NCBI RefSeq assembly: GCF_900074915.1
Contig: NZ_LT222319.1
Location: 62,001 to 126,000, forward strand
Direction of reading: 5' to 3'
Source of the DNA: Pseudomonas cerasi
Lineage (GTDB): Bacteria; Pseudomonadota; Gammaproteobacteria; Pseudomonadales; Pseudomonadaceae
DNA: 64,000 nt
Shown here: positions 1-8,017 of the stretch, in pieces
Layout of the letters: every line of letters begins with the position of its first letter
How positions within the stretch are numbered: the stretch's first letter is position 1
The notes under the pieces: generated by a model
Seen by the model: the letters and a program-made list of their open reading frames with translations, nothing else
What the model was told of the DNA's origin: nothing
The model's database searches: none
Translations under genes and position numbers: made by a program

Positions 1-2
1 AG

Positions 3-962
3 TTGGCTCAGGGGCAGTGGCAGTTGCTGCAGGCACGTGAGCCGGTGGAGAAGATCGTGGCTGACCCGACTCGGGATGCAGGTTTGCGCCAGCATCTGGC
101 CCGGTCGCAGTTGGCGCGGACGTTTGCCAGTGAGCATTTGCATCTGCCGGATAACAAGAGTTACCGCCTGTATGCGGATCTGGGGCGGCCTTATGTGGTG
201 TGGAATGTGTTCGCGACGGATGAGTTCTCGCTGGAGCCGGTCACGCACTGTTTTCCAATCGCTGGGTGTGTGGCGTATCGCGGTTATTACAGCCCTGGCG
301 GTGCGCGTGGCGAGGCGGCGTTGCAGCGGCAGGCGGGCAAGGATGTGTATTTGAGTGGCGTGGAAGCCTATTCGACGCTGGGTTGGTTCAATGATCCGAT
401 TCTCAGTTCGATGATGGGCTGGGGTGACGAGCGTCTGGCCACGCTGATTTTTCATGAGTTGGCGCATCAGCGTTTTTACGTGAAGGACGACACGGAGTTC
501 AACGAGTCCTACGCCAGTTTCGTCGAGCAGGAAGGTACGCGGCAATGGCGTGCGGCGCGGGGATTACCGCCGGAGAGTGTTTTGCAGTCGGCGCGGCGTG
601 ATCAGTTTACCCGGTTGGTGCTCGATACCCGGGAGCGGCTCAAGGCGTTGTATCGCCAGCCGCTGTCGGCCGAGGTGATGCGCGCCCGCAAGGCTGAAGA
701 ATTCGAGCGGATGCGCCGTGATTACCGCGCGTTGCGGGATGATCAATGGGCAGGCGACAAGCGCTTCGATGCCTGGATCAACAGCCCGATGAACAACGCC
801 AAGCTGCTGCCTTTTGGTCTTTACGATCAATGGGTGCCAGCCTTCGAGGCGTTGTTCAGGCAGGTGAATGGCGACTGGCAGGCCTTTTATCGGGCTGTGG
901 AGAAGCTGGGCGCGATGCCTGCCGAGGCGCGCAAGGCGGCGCTGCGGGCGTTGATGCCTTGA
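3..962 (+). CDS. Putative zinc aminopeptidase, 5' end outside the window
   Basis: The reading frame is open to the left edge, so the true start and any signal peptide lie outside the window; the TTG at position 3 is probably internal. The visible 319 residues contain an HELAH zinc-binding motif at residues 151-155. It is followed by FNESYASFVEQEG, where the second glutamate would serve as a distal zinc ligand. This pattern and the overall size fit the Pseudomonas putative aminopeptidase family (Pfam Aminopep, PF10023), often predicted as an outer-membrane or periplasmic metalloprotein. The substrate is unknown. A REP pair follows the stop codon within 10 nt, and the next gene is convergent. 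The family call is by recognition of the motif and sequence style; the gluzincin fold is clear, the exact activity is not. Confidence 0.75.
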   Translation: MAQGQWQLLQAREPVEKIVADPTRDAGLRQHLARSQLARTFASEHLHLPDNKSYRLYADLGRPYVVWNVFATDEFSLEPVTHCFPIAGCVAYRGYYSPGGARGEAALQRQAGKDVYLSGVEAYSTLGWFNDPILSSMMGWGDERLATLIFHELAHQRFYVKDDTEFNESYASFVEQEGTRQWRAARGLPPESVLQSARRDQFTRLVLDTRERLKALYRQPLSAEVMRARKAEEFERMRRDYRALRDDQWAGDKRFDAWINSPMNNAKLLPFGLYDQWVPAFEALFRQVNGDWQAFYRAVEKLGAMPAEARKAALRALMP

Positions 963-967
963 ATCCC

Positions 968-1077
968 TTGTGGGAGCGAGCTTGCTCGCGAAGAGGTCGG
1001 TACAGCGCCCACACAAAGGGCGTTTGAACCGCGGTCTTCGCGAACAAGCGAAGCGTCGCCCGGCTCGCTCCTAAGGC
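968..1077. repeat. Inverted pair of Pseudomonas REP elements
   Basis: A REP of the form TGTGGGAGCGAGCTTGCTCG lies at about 968-994. An inverted, slightly diverged copy lies at about 1033-1077. Each arm can fold as a hairpin around GCGAGC..GCTCGC. The pair sits between the convergent aminopeptidase and gamma-carbonic anhydrase genes, the usual place for a BIME, and may help end transcription. Related copies are clustered at 51.4-51.8 kb. Confidence 0.8.
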
Positions 1078-1132
1078 CTTCGGCCAGAATAGAAGGTCAA
1101 CTGAGTGCAGAGCGCAGTATTAATAGCGGGCC

Positions 1133-1678
1133 TCAACCCTTATCAAACCCCTCCGCCAGATGCTGATCCTTGAGTTTCACGTAATTAGTCGCGCTGTACG
1201 GGAAGAAGGCGATTTCCTTTTCAGTGAGTGCGCGCACCTGTTTGACCGGGCGACCGACGTACAGGAAGCCGCTTTCCAGCACTTTGCCCGGCGGCACCAG
1301 GCTGCCTGCGCCGATGATCACCTCGTCTTCAACTACCGCGCCATCCATGATGGTCGTGCCCATGCCGACCAGGATGCGATTGCCGATTGTGCAGCCATGC
1401 AGCATGGCCTTGTGGCCGATGGTCACGTCATCGCCGATGATCAACGGAAAACCGTCCGGGTTGAAGGGGCCTGCGTGGGTGATGTGCAGCACGCTGCCGT
1501 CCTGCACGCTGGTGCGGGCACCAATGCGGATGCGATGCATGTCGCCGCGTACCACCGTCAACGGCCAGACGGAGCTGTCGGCGCCGATTTCGACGTCACC
1601 GATAACCACCGCTGAATGATCGACAAAGGCCCGTTCGCCGAGGGCTGGGGTGTGCTCCTGAAACTTGCGAATGGCCAC
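1133..1678 (-). CDS. Gamma-carbonic-anhydrase-like hexapeptide-repeat protein (YrdA/PaaY family)
   Basis: The 181-residue protein is a left-handed beta-helix of hexapeptide repeats (for example IGADSS, VVRGDM, IGDDVT, IGNRIL, VEDEVI). The histidines expected to bind metal are present: H in SVLHITH and in TIGHKAMLHGC. This is the YrdA/CaiE/PaaY group of gamma-class carbonic-anhydrase-like trimers, usually cytoplasmic and of unproven physiological substrate. I chose the GTG at 1678 (MAIRKFQEHTP) because homologues begin there; the frame extends upstream without family similarity. It is divergent from prlC, with 112 nt between the two starts, so both promoters share that gap. Confidence 0.85.
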   Translation of the reverse strand: MAIRKFQEHTPALGERAFVDHSAVVIGDVEIGADSSVWPLTVVRGDMHRIRIGARTSVQDGSVLHITHAGPFNPDGFPLIIGDDVTIGHKAMLHGCTIGNRILVGMGTTIMDGAVVEDEVIIGAGSLVPPGKVLESGFLYVGRPVKQVRALTEKEIAFFPYSATNYVKLKDQHLAEGFDKG

Positions 1679-1790
1679 GATAGGCTCCTTCTTTGGCAGT
1701 GATAGGCGTGCAGAGCGGGTTTGGTTGCTGCGGTCGGCGTCGATTGTAATTAAGATGGCTGAGTGTTTCTTCAAGGCAAGGTGCAAAACC

Positions 1791-3842
1791 GTGAGCGCGA
1801 ACAACCCTCTTCTGCAATCGTACGACCTGCCACCCTTTTCGGCGATTCGTGCCGAGCATGTCAAACCTGCTATCGAACAGATCCTGGCGGATAACCGTGC
1901 CGCGATTGCCGACATCCTCGCCAAACAGGGTTCGACACCGACCTGGGCCGGGCTGGTGCTGACCATGGACGAGCTGAACGACCGCCTGGGCGCGGCATGG
2001 AGCCCGGTCAGCCACCTGAATGCCGTGTGCAACAGCGCCGAGCTGCGCGAAGCGTATGAATCCTGCCTGCCGGCCTTGAGCGCCTACTCCACCGAGATGG
2101 GCCAGAACCGCGCGCTGTTCCAGGCCTATGAAGCCCTGGCCAATGGCCCCGAGGCCGCCAGTTTCGACGTTGGCCAGAAGACCATTCTGGAGCAGTCGCT
2201 ACGTGACTTCCGCCTGTCCGGTATCGATCTGCCGCCCGAGCAGCAGAAGCGTTACGCCGAAGTGCAGAGCAAACTGTCGGAGTTGGGCAGCCAGTTTTCC
2301 AACCAGTTGCTCGATGCCACTCAGGCCTGGACCAAGCTGGTCGCCGATGAGTCCGCCCTCGCCGGCCTGACCGATTCTGCCAAACAGCAGATGGCCGCCG
2401 CTGCCAAGGCAAAGAATCTGGAAGGCTATCTGATCACGCTGGAATTCCCGAGCTATTACGCGGTGATGACCTACGCCGAAGACCGCGCACTGCGCGAAGA
2501 AGTCTATGCGGCGTACGCCACCCGCGCGTCGGATCAAGGCCCGAACGCGGGCAAGAACGACAACACGCCGGTCATGGAGCAGATCCTCGACCTGCGTCAG
2601 GAACTCGCGCAATTGCTCGGCTATGCAAACTACGCCGAGCTGAGCCTGGCGACCAAGATGGCCGAGTCCAGCGACCAGGTACTGAGCTTCCTGCGTGACC
2701 TGGCCAAACGCAGCAAGCCTTTTGCTGCCCAGGATCTGGAGCAGCTCAAGGCTTATGCCGCCGAACAGGGCTGCCCTGATCTGCAAAGCTGGGACAGCGG
2801 TTTCTACGGCGAGAAGCTGCGCGAGCAGCGCTACAGCGTTTCCCAGGAAATCCTGCGTGCCTACTTCTCTGTCGATAAGGTGCTTGGCGGCCTGTTCACC
2901 ATCGTTCAGCGCCTGTACGGCATCGAGATTACCGAGCAGAAAGGCTTCGACACTTGGCACCCGGATGTTCGTCTGTTCGAGATCAAGGAAAACGGCCAGC
3001 ACGTCGGGCGCTTCTTCTTCGATCTGTATGCGCGCGCCAACAAGCGTGGTGGTGCCTGGATGGACGGCGCGCGCGACCGTCGCCGTACGGCGCAAGGCAC
3101 GTTGCAGAGCCCGGTAGCCAATCTGGTGTGCAACTTCACACCCGCTGTTGCCGGCAAGCCTGCGCTGCTGACCCATGACGAAGTCACCACGCTGTTCCAC
3201 GAATTCGGTCACGGCCTGCATCACCTGCTGACCCGCGTCGAGCATGCCGGGGTATCCGGTATCAATGGCGTTGCCTGGGACGCCGTCGAGTTGCCGAGCC
3301 AGTTCATGGAAAACTGGTGTTGGGAGCCCGAGGGCCTGGCGCTGATCTCCGGTCATTACGAAACCGGCGAGCCTCTGCCGCAGGATCTGCTGGAGAAGAT
3401 GCTCGCCGCCAAGAACTTCCAGTCCGGCCTGATGATGGTGCGTCAGCTGGAGTTCTCGCTGTTCGATTTCGAGCTGCATGCCACGCATGGCGACGGCCGC
3501 AGCGTACTGGACGTGCTGGAAGGCATTCGCGACGAAGTGTCAGTGATGCGTCCACCCGCCTACAACCGCTTCCCGAACAGCTTCGCACACATCTTCGCAG
3601 GCGGTTACGCAGCCGGTTACTACAGCTACAAGTGGGCCGAGGTGCTGTCCGCCGATGCGTTCTCGAAATTCGAGGAAGACGGTGTGCTCAACGCTGAAAC
3701 CGGACGCGCCTTCCGCGAAGCCATTCTGGCGCGTGGTGGTTCGCAGGCACCGATGGTGCTGTTCGTCGACTTCCGAGGACGCGAGCCGTCGATTGACGCA
3801 TTGTTGCGTCACAGTGGCTTGAGTGAGGATGCGGCAGCATGA
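1791..3842 (+). CDS. prlC: Oligopeptidase A, zinc M3-family metallopeptidase
   Basis: The 683-residue protein matches the usual length of PrlC/OpdA (about 680). It carries the M3 zinc site HEFGHGLHH (H470, E471, H474), with the downstream helix supplying the third ligand, and the conserved C-terminal FAGGYAAGYYSYKWAE segment that closes the active site. PrlC is a cytoplasmic endopeptidase that degrades oligopeptides, including cleaved signal peptides. The GTG at 1791 (MSANNPLLQSYDLPPF) is preferred over upstream in-frame starts because the family N-terminus begins there. The stop codon overlaps the next gene by 4 nt (ATGA), so the two are translationally coupled. Confidence 0.95.
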   Translation: MSANNPLLQSYDLPPFSAIRAEHVKPAIEQILADNRAAIADILAKQGSTPTWAGLVLTMDELNDRLGAAWSPVSHLNAVCNSAELREAYESCLPALSAYSTEMGQNRALFQAYEALANGPEAASFDVGQKTILEQSLRDFRLSGIDLPPEQQKRYAEVQSKLSELGSQFSNQLLDATQAWTKLVADESALAGLTDSAKQQMAAAAKAKNLEGYLITLEFPSYYAVMTYAEDRALREEVYAAYATRASDQGPNAGKNDNTPVMEQILDLRQELAQLLGYANYAELSLATKMAESSDQVLSFLRDLAKRSKPFAAQDLEQLKAYAAEQGCPDLQSWDSGFYGEKLREQRYSVSQEILRAYFSVDKVLGGLFTIVQRLYGIEITEQKGFDTWHPDVRLFEIKENGQHVGRFFFDLYARANKRGGAWMDGARDRRRTAQGTLQSPVANLVCNFTPAVAGKPALLTHDEVTTLFHEFGHGLHHLLTRVEHAGVSGINGVAWDAVELPSQFMENWCWEPEGLALISGHYETGEPLPQDLLEKMLAAKNFQSGLMMVRQLEFSLFDFELHATHGDGRSVLDVLEGIRDEVSVMRPPAYNRFPNSFAHIFAGGYAAGYYSYKWAEVLSADAFSKFEEDGVLNAETGRAFREAILARGGSQAPMVLFVDFRGREPSIDALLRHSGLSEDAAA

Positions 3843-4126
3843 CCGATACCCCGGTAGTCATTACCAGGAAACGCTTCATCGCCGGGGCGGTTTGCCCGGC
3901 GTGTAGCGAGCCTGACAAACTGATGATGTGGAACGAAAACGACGTGCCGCATCGCGAGTGCGTGAGTTGCGGTTACAGCGACACGCTCAACGAGCAGGGT
4001 ATTTCGATACCGAAGGAGTTGGGTACGCGGGTCAACAAGGCGGTTGTCAAACCGGCTGATCCCAAGGTCCAGGGCGTGCAGTTCTTCCCGAACCCGAAGT
4101 TGAAGAAGCCGGTTGATCCCGAGTGA
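3839..4126 (+). CDS. yheV: YheV-family zinc-ribbon protein
   Basis: A 95-residue protein with two CxxC pairs, CPAC near residue 20 and CVSC near residue 40, forming a zinc ribbon. The N-terminal TPVVITRKRFIAGAVCPAC segment is characteristic of the YheV family, whose function is unknown. It overlaps prlC by 4 nt, the arrangement I recall in other pseudomonads, so it is almost certainly co-transcribed with the peptidase. A strong terminator follows 26 nt after the stop codon. Predicted cytoplasmic; no membrane segment or signal peptide is seen. Confidence 0.85.
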   Translation: MTDTPVVITRKRFIAGAVCPACSEPDKLMMWNENDVPHRECVSCGYSDTLNEQGISIPKELGTRVNKAVVKPADPKVQGVQFFPNPKLKKPVDPE

Positions 4127-4151
4127 CGTGATCGGTCGGTGTCAAATTGAA

Positions 4152-4180
4152 AGGTTCGTTCGTTTGAACGAACCTTTTTT
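4152..4180 (+). terminator. Intrinsic terminator of prlC-yheV
   Basis: A perfect 10-bp stem, AGGTTCGTTC/GAACGAACCT, with a GTTT loop is followed by five T residues. It lies directly downstream of yheV. The opposite strand also has an A/T-rich flank, so it could act weakly on the convergent gene at 4216-4446. Confidence 0.9.
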
Positions 4181-4215
4181 ATTGCCCGCCGTGCCTCAGG
4201 TTATCAACGGTAGAG

Positions 4216-4446
4216 TTACCAATCGGCCAACTCAGCCACTTTCTTCCTGAAGGCCAGCGCCAGAGCCGTCAGCACTTCCTCATCCCTGCCCAGTTCGCCG
4301 CGAATCTTGTGTTTTCCCTGCGGGTGCAGCCTGACCCAGGCGTGTTCTTGCAGGTCATCATTTTCATAAAATTCAATGGCTATTTCAGGATGGTCATGTT
4401 CCTCAATGTCTTCAGCCCACAACCGAATCTCATACTTGGCCATCAC
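4216..4446 (-). CDS. Small acidic hypothetical protein (76 aa)
   Basis: A compact protein rich in Glu/Asp with an aromatic N-terminus (YEIRLWAEDIEEHDHPEIAIEF) and no signal peptide or membrane segment. Base composition and codon use resemble those of its neighbours, and it is convergent with yheV across a terminator, so it is likely real. The first two codons are both Met; the second ATG is an equally good start. I do not assign a function. The WVRLHPQGKH strand-like segment suggests a small alpha/beta fold, but that is only an inference. Confidence 0.65.
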   Translation of the reverse strand: MMAKYEIRLWAEDIEEHDHPEIAIEFYENDDLQEHAWVRLHPQGKHKIRGELGRDEEVLTALALAFRKKVAELADW

Positions 4447-4652
4447 CCACCCCGTTGTCAGGTAAATGCGCCAGTACCCGATAGCCGAGTTGGCGTTTCG
4501 CTACACTAGGCCTGAAGAAAAAGGGCGTCTACTGGCAGAAGTAACAGGTGGTTTTTTGTACAGGGCGGGAAAGTAAGACCGCGAATCGCAACAACGCTGG
4601 GGGGGAAGCAGGGACAAGCGGTGAGCACCACTTGTCCCTGGCAGGCAAAACG

Positions 4653-6551
4653 TCAGCCTGCTGTTTGCAGTCTGCGCTTCTCGGCCAGACGACTTCTGCC
4701 GTACAGCACTGCAATGGCGATCAAGGCGATGGCCTGTGCGCTGAGTGAGTACAGGTCGGCGTGAATGCCCAGCCAGTCGAACTCGAAGAACGGCACCGGC
4801 CTTGTGCCGAATATCCCCGCCTCCTGCAGCGCCTTGACGCCGTGACCGGCAAACACCACTGACAGTGCGCAGAGCAGCGCAGCATTGATGCCGAAGAACA
4901 GCGACAGCGGCAGCTTCGCCGAGCCGCGCAGGATGACCCACGCCAGGCCTACGAGCAGCACCAGCGCCGTGGCACCCCCCGCCAGCACGGCATTGTGCCC
5001 GGCCGGTCCGGCCTGCAGCCACAGAGTTTCGTAGAACAGGATGACTTCGAACAACTCGCGATACACCGAGAAGAACGCCAGCACCGCGAAGCCGAAACGA
5101 CCGCCGCCGCCGACCAGACTGCTTTTGACGTAGTCCTGCCACGCAGCGGCGTGACGACGATCATGCATCCACACCCCGAGCCAGAGCACCATCACACTGG
5201 CGAACAGCGCGGTGGCGCCTTCCAGCAATTCACGCTGCGCGCCGCTGACGTCAATGACATACGCCGCGAGTGCCCAAGTGGCCAGCCCGGCCAGCAGCGC
5301 CAGACCCCAGCCGATGTTGACGCTGCGTACGGCAGACTGCTGGCCGGTGTTGCGCAGAAACGCCAGAATCGCCGCCAGTACCAGAATCGCTTCCAGCCCT
5401 TCACGCAGCAGGATCAGCAGGCCTGAAATATAGCTCAGCGACAGGCTCAGGCCGTCGCTGCCCAACAGGTCCGCCGACTCCTTGAGCTTGCCTTTGGCTG
5501 CTTCCAGCTTCTGCGCGACCTGAGGTAGCGGCATGCTGTCCTGCAAGGACTGCCGGTAAGCCATCAGGCTCTTTTCAGTGTCCTTGCGCACATTGGCGTC
5601 GACGTTATCCAGCGAGCTTTCGACCAGCTCGAAACCCTCCAGATACGCCGCGACCGACAAATCATAGGCCTGCTCGCGATCACCGGCCTTGTAGGCTGCC
5701 AGGCTCTTGTCCAGCGTTACACTGGTGTAATCCAGCAGTTGCGCCGGGCCGCGCTGTACCTGAGGTGGCTGCGCGCGCTGGGCCCGGAAGGTGGCGGTAG
5801 CGTCCGGACCTTCGGCAGCCTGGATTTCGGCTGGTGTCTGGCGAGCCAGATCGGCGAGGTTGAAGGTCTTGGCAGGCTGGGCGACAGGTTGTGCGCTGAA
5901 GCTGGCGATATACGTCGCGATGTCCCAGCGCTGGCGATCGTCCAGCTGGTCGGCGAACGCGGGCATATCGGTGCCGGCAATGCCTAGCCCGGTCGCGTTG
6001 TAGAGGTCGTAGAGACTCAGGCGATCCAGCCGCGCAGTATCCCGCAGGTTCGAGGGTGGCGGTTCCAGGCCGATACCTGCCGGTCCATCCCCTGCACCGC
6101 TGTCGCCATGGCACACCGAGCAATGCTGGGCGTATAAAGGCGCGCCACGGGCGGGGTCCGGCGTAATGGCCGGGGCCTGACTGACCTCGTAGGCAAGCGC
6201 GAGCTTCGCACTCAACTGCCGCGCCTGACGAGTGACCTGCGCAGCGTCCTGTCGACCTGCCACAGCGCTTTTCAGCTGGTTTACCGCCTGCTCCAGAGCA
6301 TCACGCTCGGCGCGCTGCGGCAAGGCAACGATGAGGCCCTGCAACGCAGTCAGGTTATCGACCTGCTGCTGATACTTGACGGTGTCCACAACCTTGCCGT
6401 CCGCCACGGTCGCCGGGTAATCGGCCCCCAGGTAATCCAGCAGATGCAGCGCCTGGGCGGCACCCTCGACCGGGTCGGCCAGCGCAATGCAGCTGCCCAG
6501 CGCCAGAAGCGGCAACAGTAACCAGGCAAGAAAACGAGAGCGGACGGGCAT
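4653..6551 (-). CDS. Cytochrome c / FTR1 fusion iron permease
   Basis: A 632-residue protein with a signal peptide (residues 1-25). The periplasmic region carries a class I cytochrome c site: CSVCH at 144-148, with axial Met196 in GTDMPAF. The C-terminal half is an FTR1 iron permease of about seven membrane helices. It contains the iron-binding REGLE motif at 383-387 and a second R-E-L-F-E motif at 498-502. FTR1 proteins take up ferrous iron after re-oxidation; here the haem domain is fused to the permease and could be the electron acceptor (inference). It appears to be a single-gene unit, with no efeO/efeB partner beside it. I looked for a Fur box upstream of 6551 and could not find a convincing one. 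Confidence 0.88.
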   Translation of the reverse strand: MPVRSRFLAWLLLPLLALGSCIALADPVEGAAQALHLLDYLGADYPATVADGKVVDTVKYQQQVDNLTALQGLIVALPQRAERDALEQAVNQLKSAVAGRQDAAQVTRQARQLSAKLALAYEVSQAPAITPDPARGAPLYAQHCSVCHGDSGAGDGPAGIGLEPPPSNLRDTARLDRLSLYDLYNATGLGIAGTDMPAFADQLDDRQRWDIATYIASFSAQPVAQPAKTFNLADLARQTPAEIQAAEGPDATATFRAQRAQPPQVQRGPAQLLDYTSVTLDKSLAAYKAGDREQAYDLSVAAYLEGFELVESSLDNVDANVRKDTEKSLMAYRQSLQDSMPLPQVAQKLEAAKGKLKESADLLGSDGLSLSLSYISGLLILLREGLEAILVLAAILAFLRNTGQQSAVRSVNIGWGLALLAGLATWALAAYVIDVSGAQRELLEGATALFASVMVLWLGVWMHDRRHAAAWQDYVKSSLVGGGGRFGFAVLAFFSVYRELFEVILFYETLWLQAGPAGHNAVLAGGATALVLLVGLAWVILRGSAKLPLSLFFGINAALLCALSVVFAGHGVKALQEAGIFGTRPVPFFEFDWLGIHADLYSLSAQAIALIAIAVLYGRSRLAEKRRLQTAG

Positions 6552-6660
6552 TGCAGAATCTCGACGGGAATGCGAAGCGTTGCATTGTTAACGCCGCAAC
6601 GGCACTACTCAATAGTCGAGGTCTATTTTTGTTACAGAATCTTACGTTCGGCCTTCAATC

Positions 6661-6691
6661 GCCCTGAACAGAACGTATGTCTGTTCAGGGC
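6661..6691. other. Intergenic 11-bp hairpin
   Basis: GCCCTGAACAG and its perfect reverse complement are separated by 9 nt. It lies between the lysE-like stop codon and the FTR1 start, both on the minus strand. It is a plausible transcription terminator for the exporter gene, but it lacks a T tract, so the role is uncertain. Confidence 0.5.
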
Positions 6692-6707
6692 TCGAGACCG
6701 ACACGTT

Positions 6708-7340
6708 TCAGGCCGTACCGCGATGCAACGTCGCGAGGAAACCTGCCGCGCCTACGAACAGGCTGGCGAAGGTGCGGTTCATGCGACGTTGCTGGCGAGG
6801 CGTCTTGAGCAGGCGCAGCACCTTGGATGCCAGCCCGGTGTAGCCCGCCATCACGATCAGATCGACCACCACCATGGTCGCTGCGATGATCGCGTACTGG
6901 ATGAGCAGCGGAGCGGCCGGGTCGATGAACTGTGGCAGGATCGCCAGAATGAAGATCAGCGCCTTGGGGTTGCTGATATTCACCAGAAAGCCGCGCAAGA
7001 CCAGCGTCATCGGTTTGCCCACCGGGCGCACGGCAGATTCATCGGCCAGGTCGGCTGGCAGGGCGCGCCATTGCTTGATGCCGAGATAGACCAGATACGC
7101 GACGCCGAACCACTTGATCAGCGTGAACGCCATATCCGAGGCCGCCAGCACTGCACCCAGACCTGCCGCGACAATGGCGATCTGTGCCACCAACGCAATC
7201 TGCAAGCCCAGGGCATTCCAGTAGCCCCGCCAGAAACCGTATTGCAGGCCGCAGGACATCGAAGCGATGGCGCCCGCGCCGGGGGAAAGACTGATGATCC
7301 AGCAGGCCGCAAAAAAGCCCAGCCACGTTTCAAGCGCCAT
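6708..7340 (-). CDS. LysE/RhtB-family amino acid exporter
   Basis: A 210-residue integral membrane protein with the LysE-family layout of six hydrophobic segments. It has the N-terminal SPGAGAIASMSCGLQYGFWRG signature and the FLVNISNPKALIF motif near the middle. Family members export amino acids or their derivatives across the inner membrane; the substrate cannot be read from the sequence. I start it at ATG 7340 (MALETWLGFFAACW), ten codons inside the longest frame, because homologues start there. It has no operon partner; the flanking genes on both sides are co-directional but separated. Confidence 0.88.
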   Translation of the reverse strand: MALETWLGFFAACWIISLSPGAGAIASMSCGLQYGFWRGYWNALGLQIALVAQIAIVAAGLGAVLAASDMAFTLIKWFGVAYLVYLGIKQWRALPADLADESAVRPVGKPMTLVLRGFLVNISNPKALIFILAILPQFIDPAAPLLIQYAIIAATMVVVDLIVMAGYTGLASKVLRLLKTPRQQRRMNRTFASLFVGAAGFLATLHRGTA

Positions 7341-7407
7341 CGTGCACCTCATACAAAGTCGAATGCGCAATAAATTAGTGCTTAATGCTTTGCAAGGCTA
7401 ACGATTT

Positions 7408-8001
7408 CTAATCCTGCTCATCCGGCTGCTTTGCAACCACCATCTGCGGAAACAGATCGCTACCACGCCAGCGGCGCACTGACTTCTGGAAAAACTGGCT
7501 GTTGGGCACCTGGACCAGCGCGCCACCGGCTTCCGGGGTCTCGATCAGGGTGGTGAACATCAGATTGATGGCGACCACCCGCCCCTTCACGCCCGGCTTG
7601 TCCAGCGTATCGACCAGCTCGACCATGTCACCGATGCGGAACGGGCCGATGGTGAAGATCAGAATGGCGCAGAGCAGGTTCGACAGCACGCTCCACATTG
7701 CAAAGAACGCCACCGCCGCTACGGCGACGAAGCCGGACAGTGCGGTCCACAGCACCGTAGCCGATACCCCGAGTCGGCCGAGGACGAGAACAAAGGCGCT
7801 GCCCATGATCAACCAGCGCAGGCCGCCGCGAACCGGGACCAGCAATTCTGGCGGCAACGGATAACGCTCGCCCAGACCGGTCAGAAAACCACCGACGATG
7901 CGTTGCAGTACGTAACCGGCCAACAGGATCAGCAGAATCTGCGCACCCACCAGCAGCGGTTCAAGCCAGTACGCGGATACCGGCAAGCCCAACATGTCCA
8001 T
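7408..8001 (-). CDS. Small MscS-type mechanosensitive channel
   Basis: A 197-residue protein with three predicted membrane helices followed by a short MscS beta domain. The pore helix region (SGFVAVAAVAFFAMWSVLSN) and the following IGPFRIGDMVEL segment match the MscS family. It is shorter than E. coli MscS (286 aa) because most of the C-terminal cytoplasmic vestibule is missing, a short form common in pseudomonads. I use the ATG at 8001 (MDMLGLPVSAYW). The gene follows the ABC-F gene with a 16-nt gap and is probably co-transcribed. Role: release of solutes upon osmotic downshift, by family inference. Confidence 0.85.
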   Translation of the reverse strand: MDMLGLPVSAYWLEPLLVGAQILLILLAGYVLQRIVGGFLTGLGERYPLPPELLVPVRGGLRWLIMGSAFVLVLGRLGVSATVLWTALSGFVAVAAVAFFAMWSVLSNLLCAILIFTIGPFRIGDMVELVDTLDKPGVKGRVVAINLMFTTLIETPEAGGALVQVPNSQFFQKSVRRWRGSDLFPQMVVAKQPDEQD

Positions 8002-8017
8002 CACTTCCCTGCCTCGC

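Noticed and set aside
6552..6660. Fur box upstream of the FTR1 permease
   Set aside because: No stretch resembles the GATAAT-type consensus closely enough to call.
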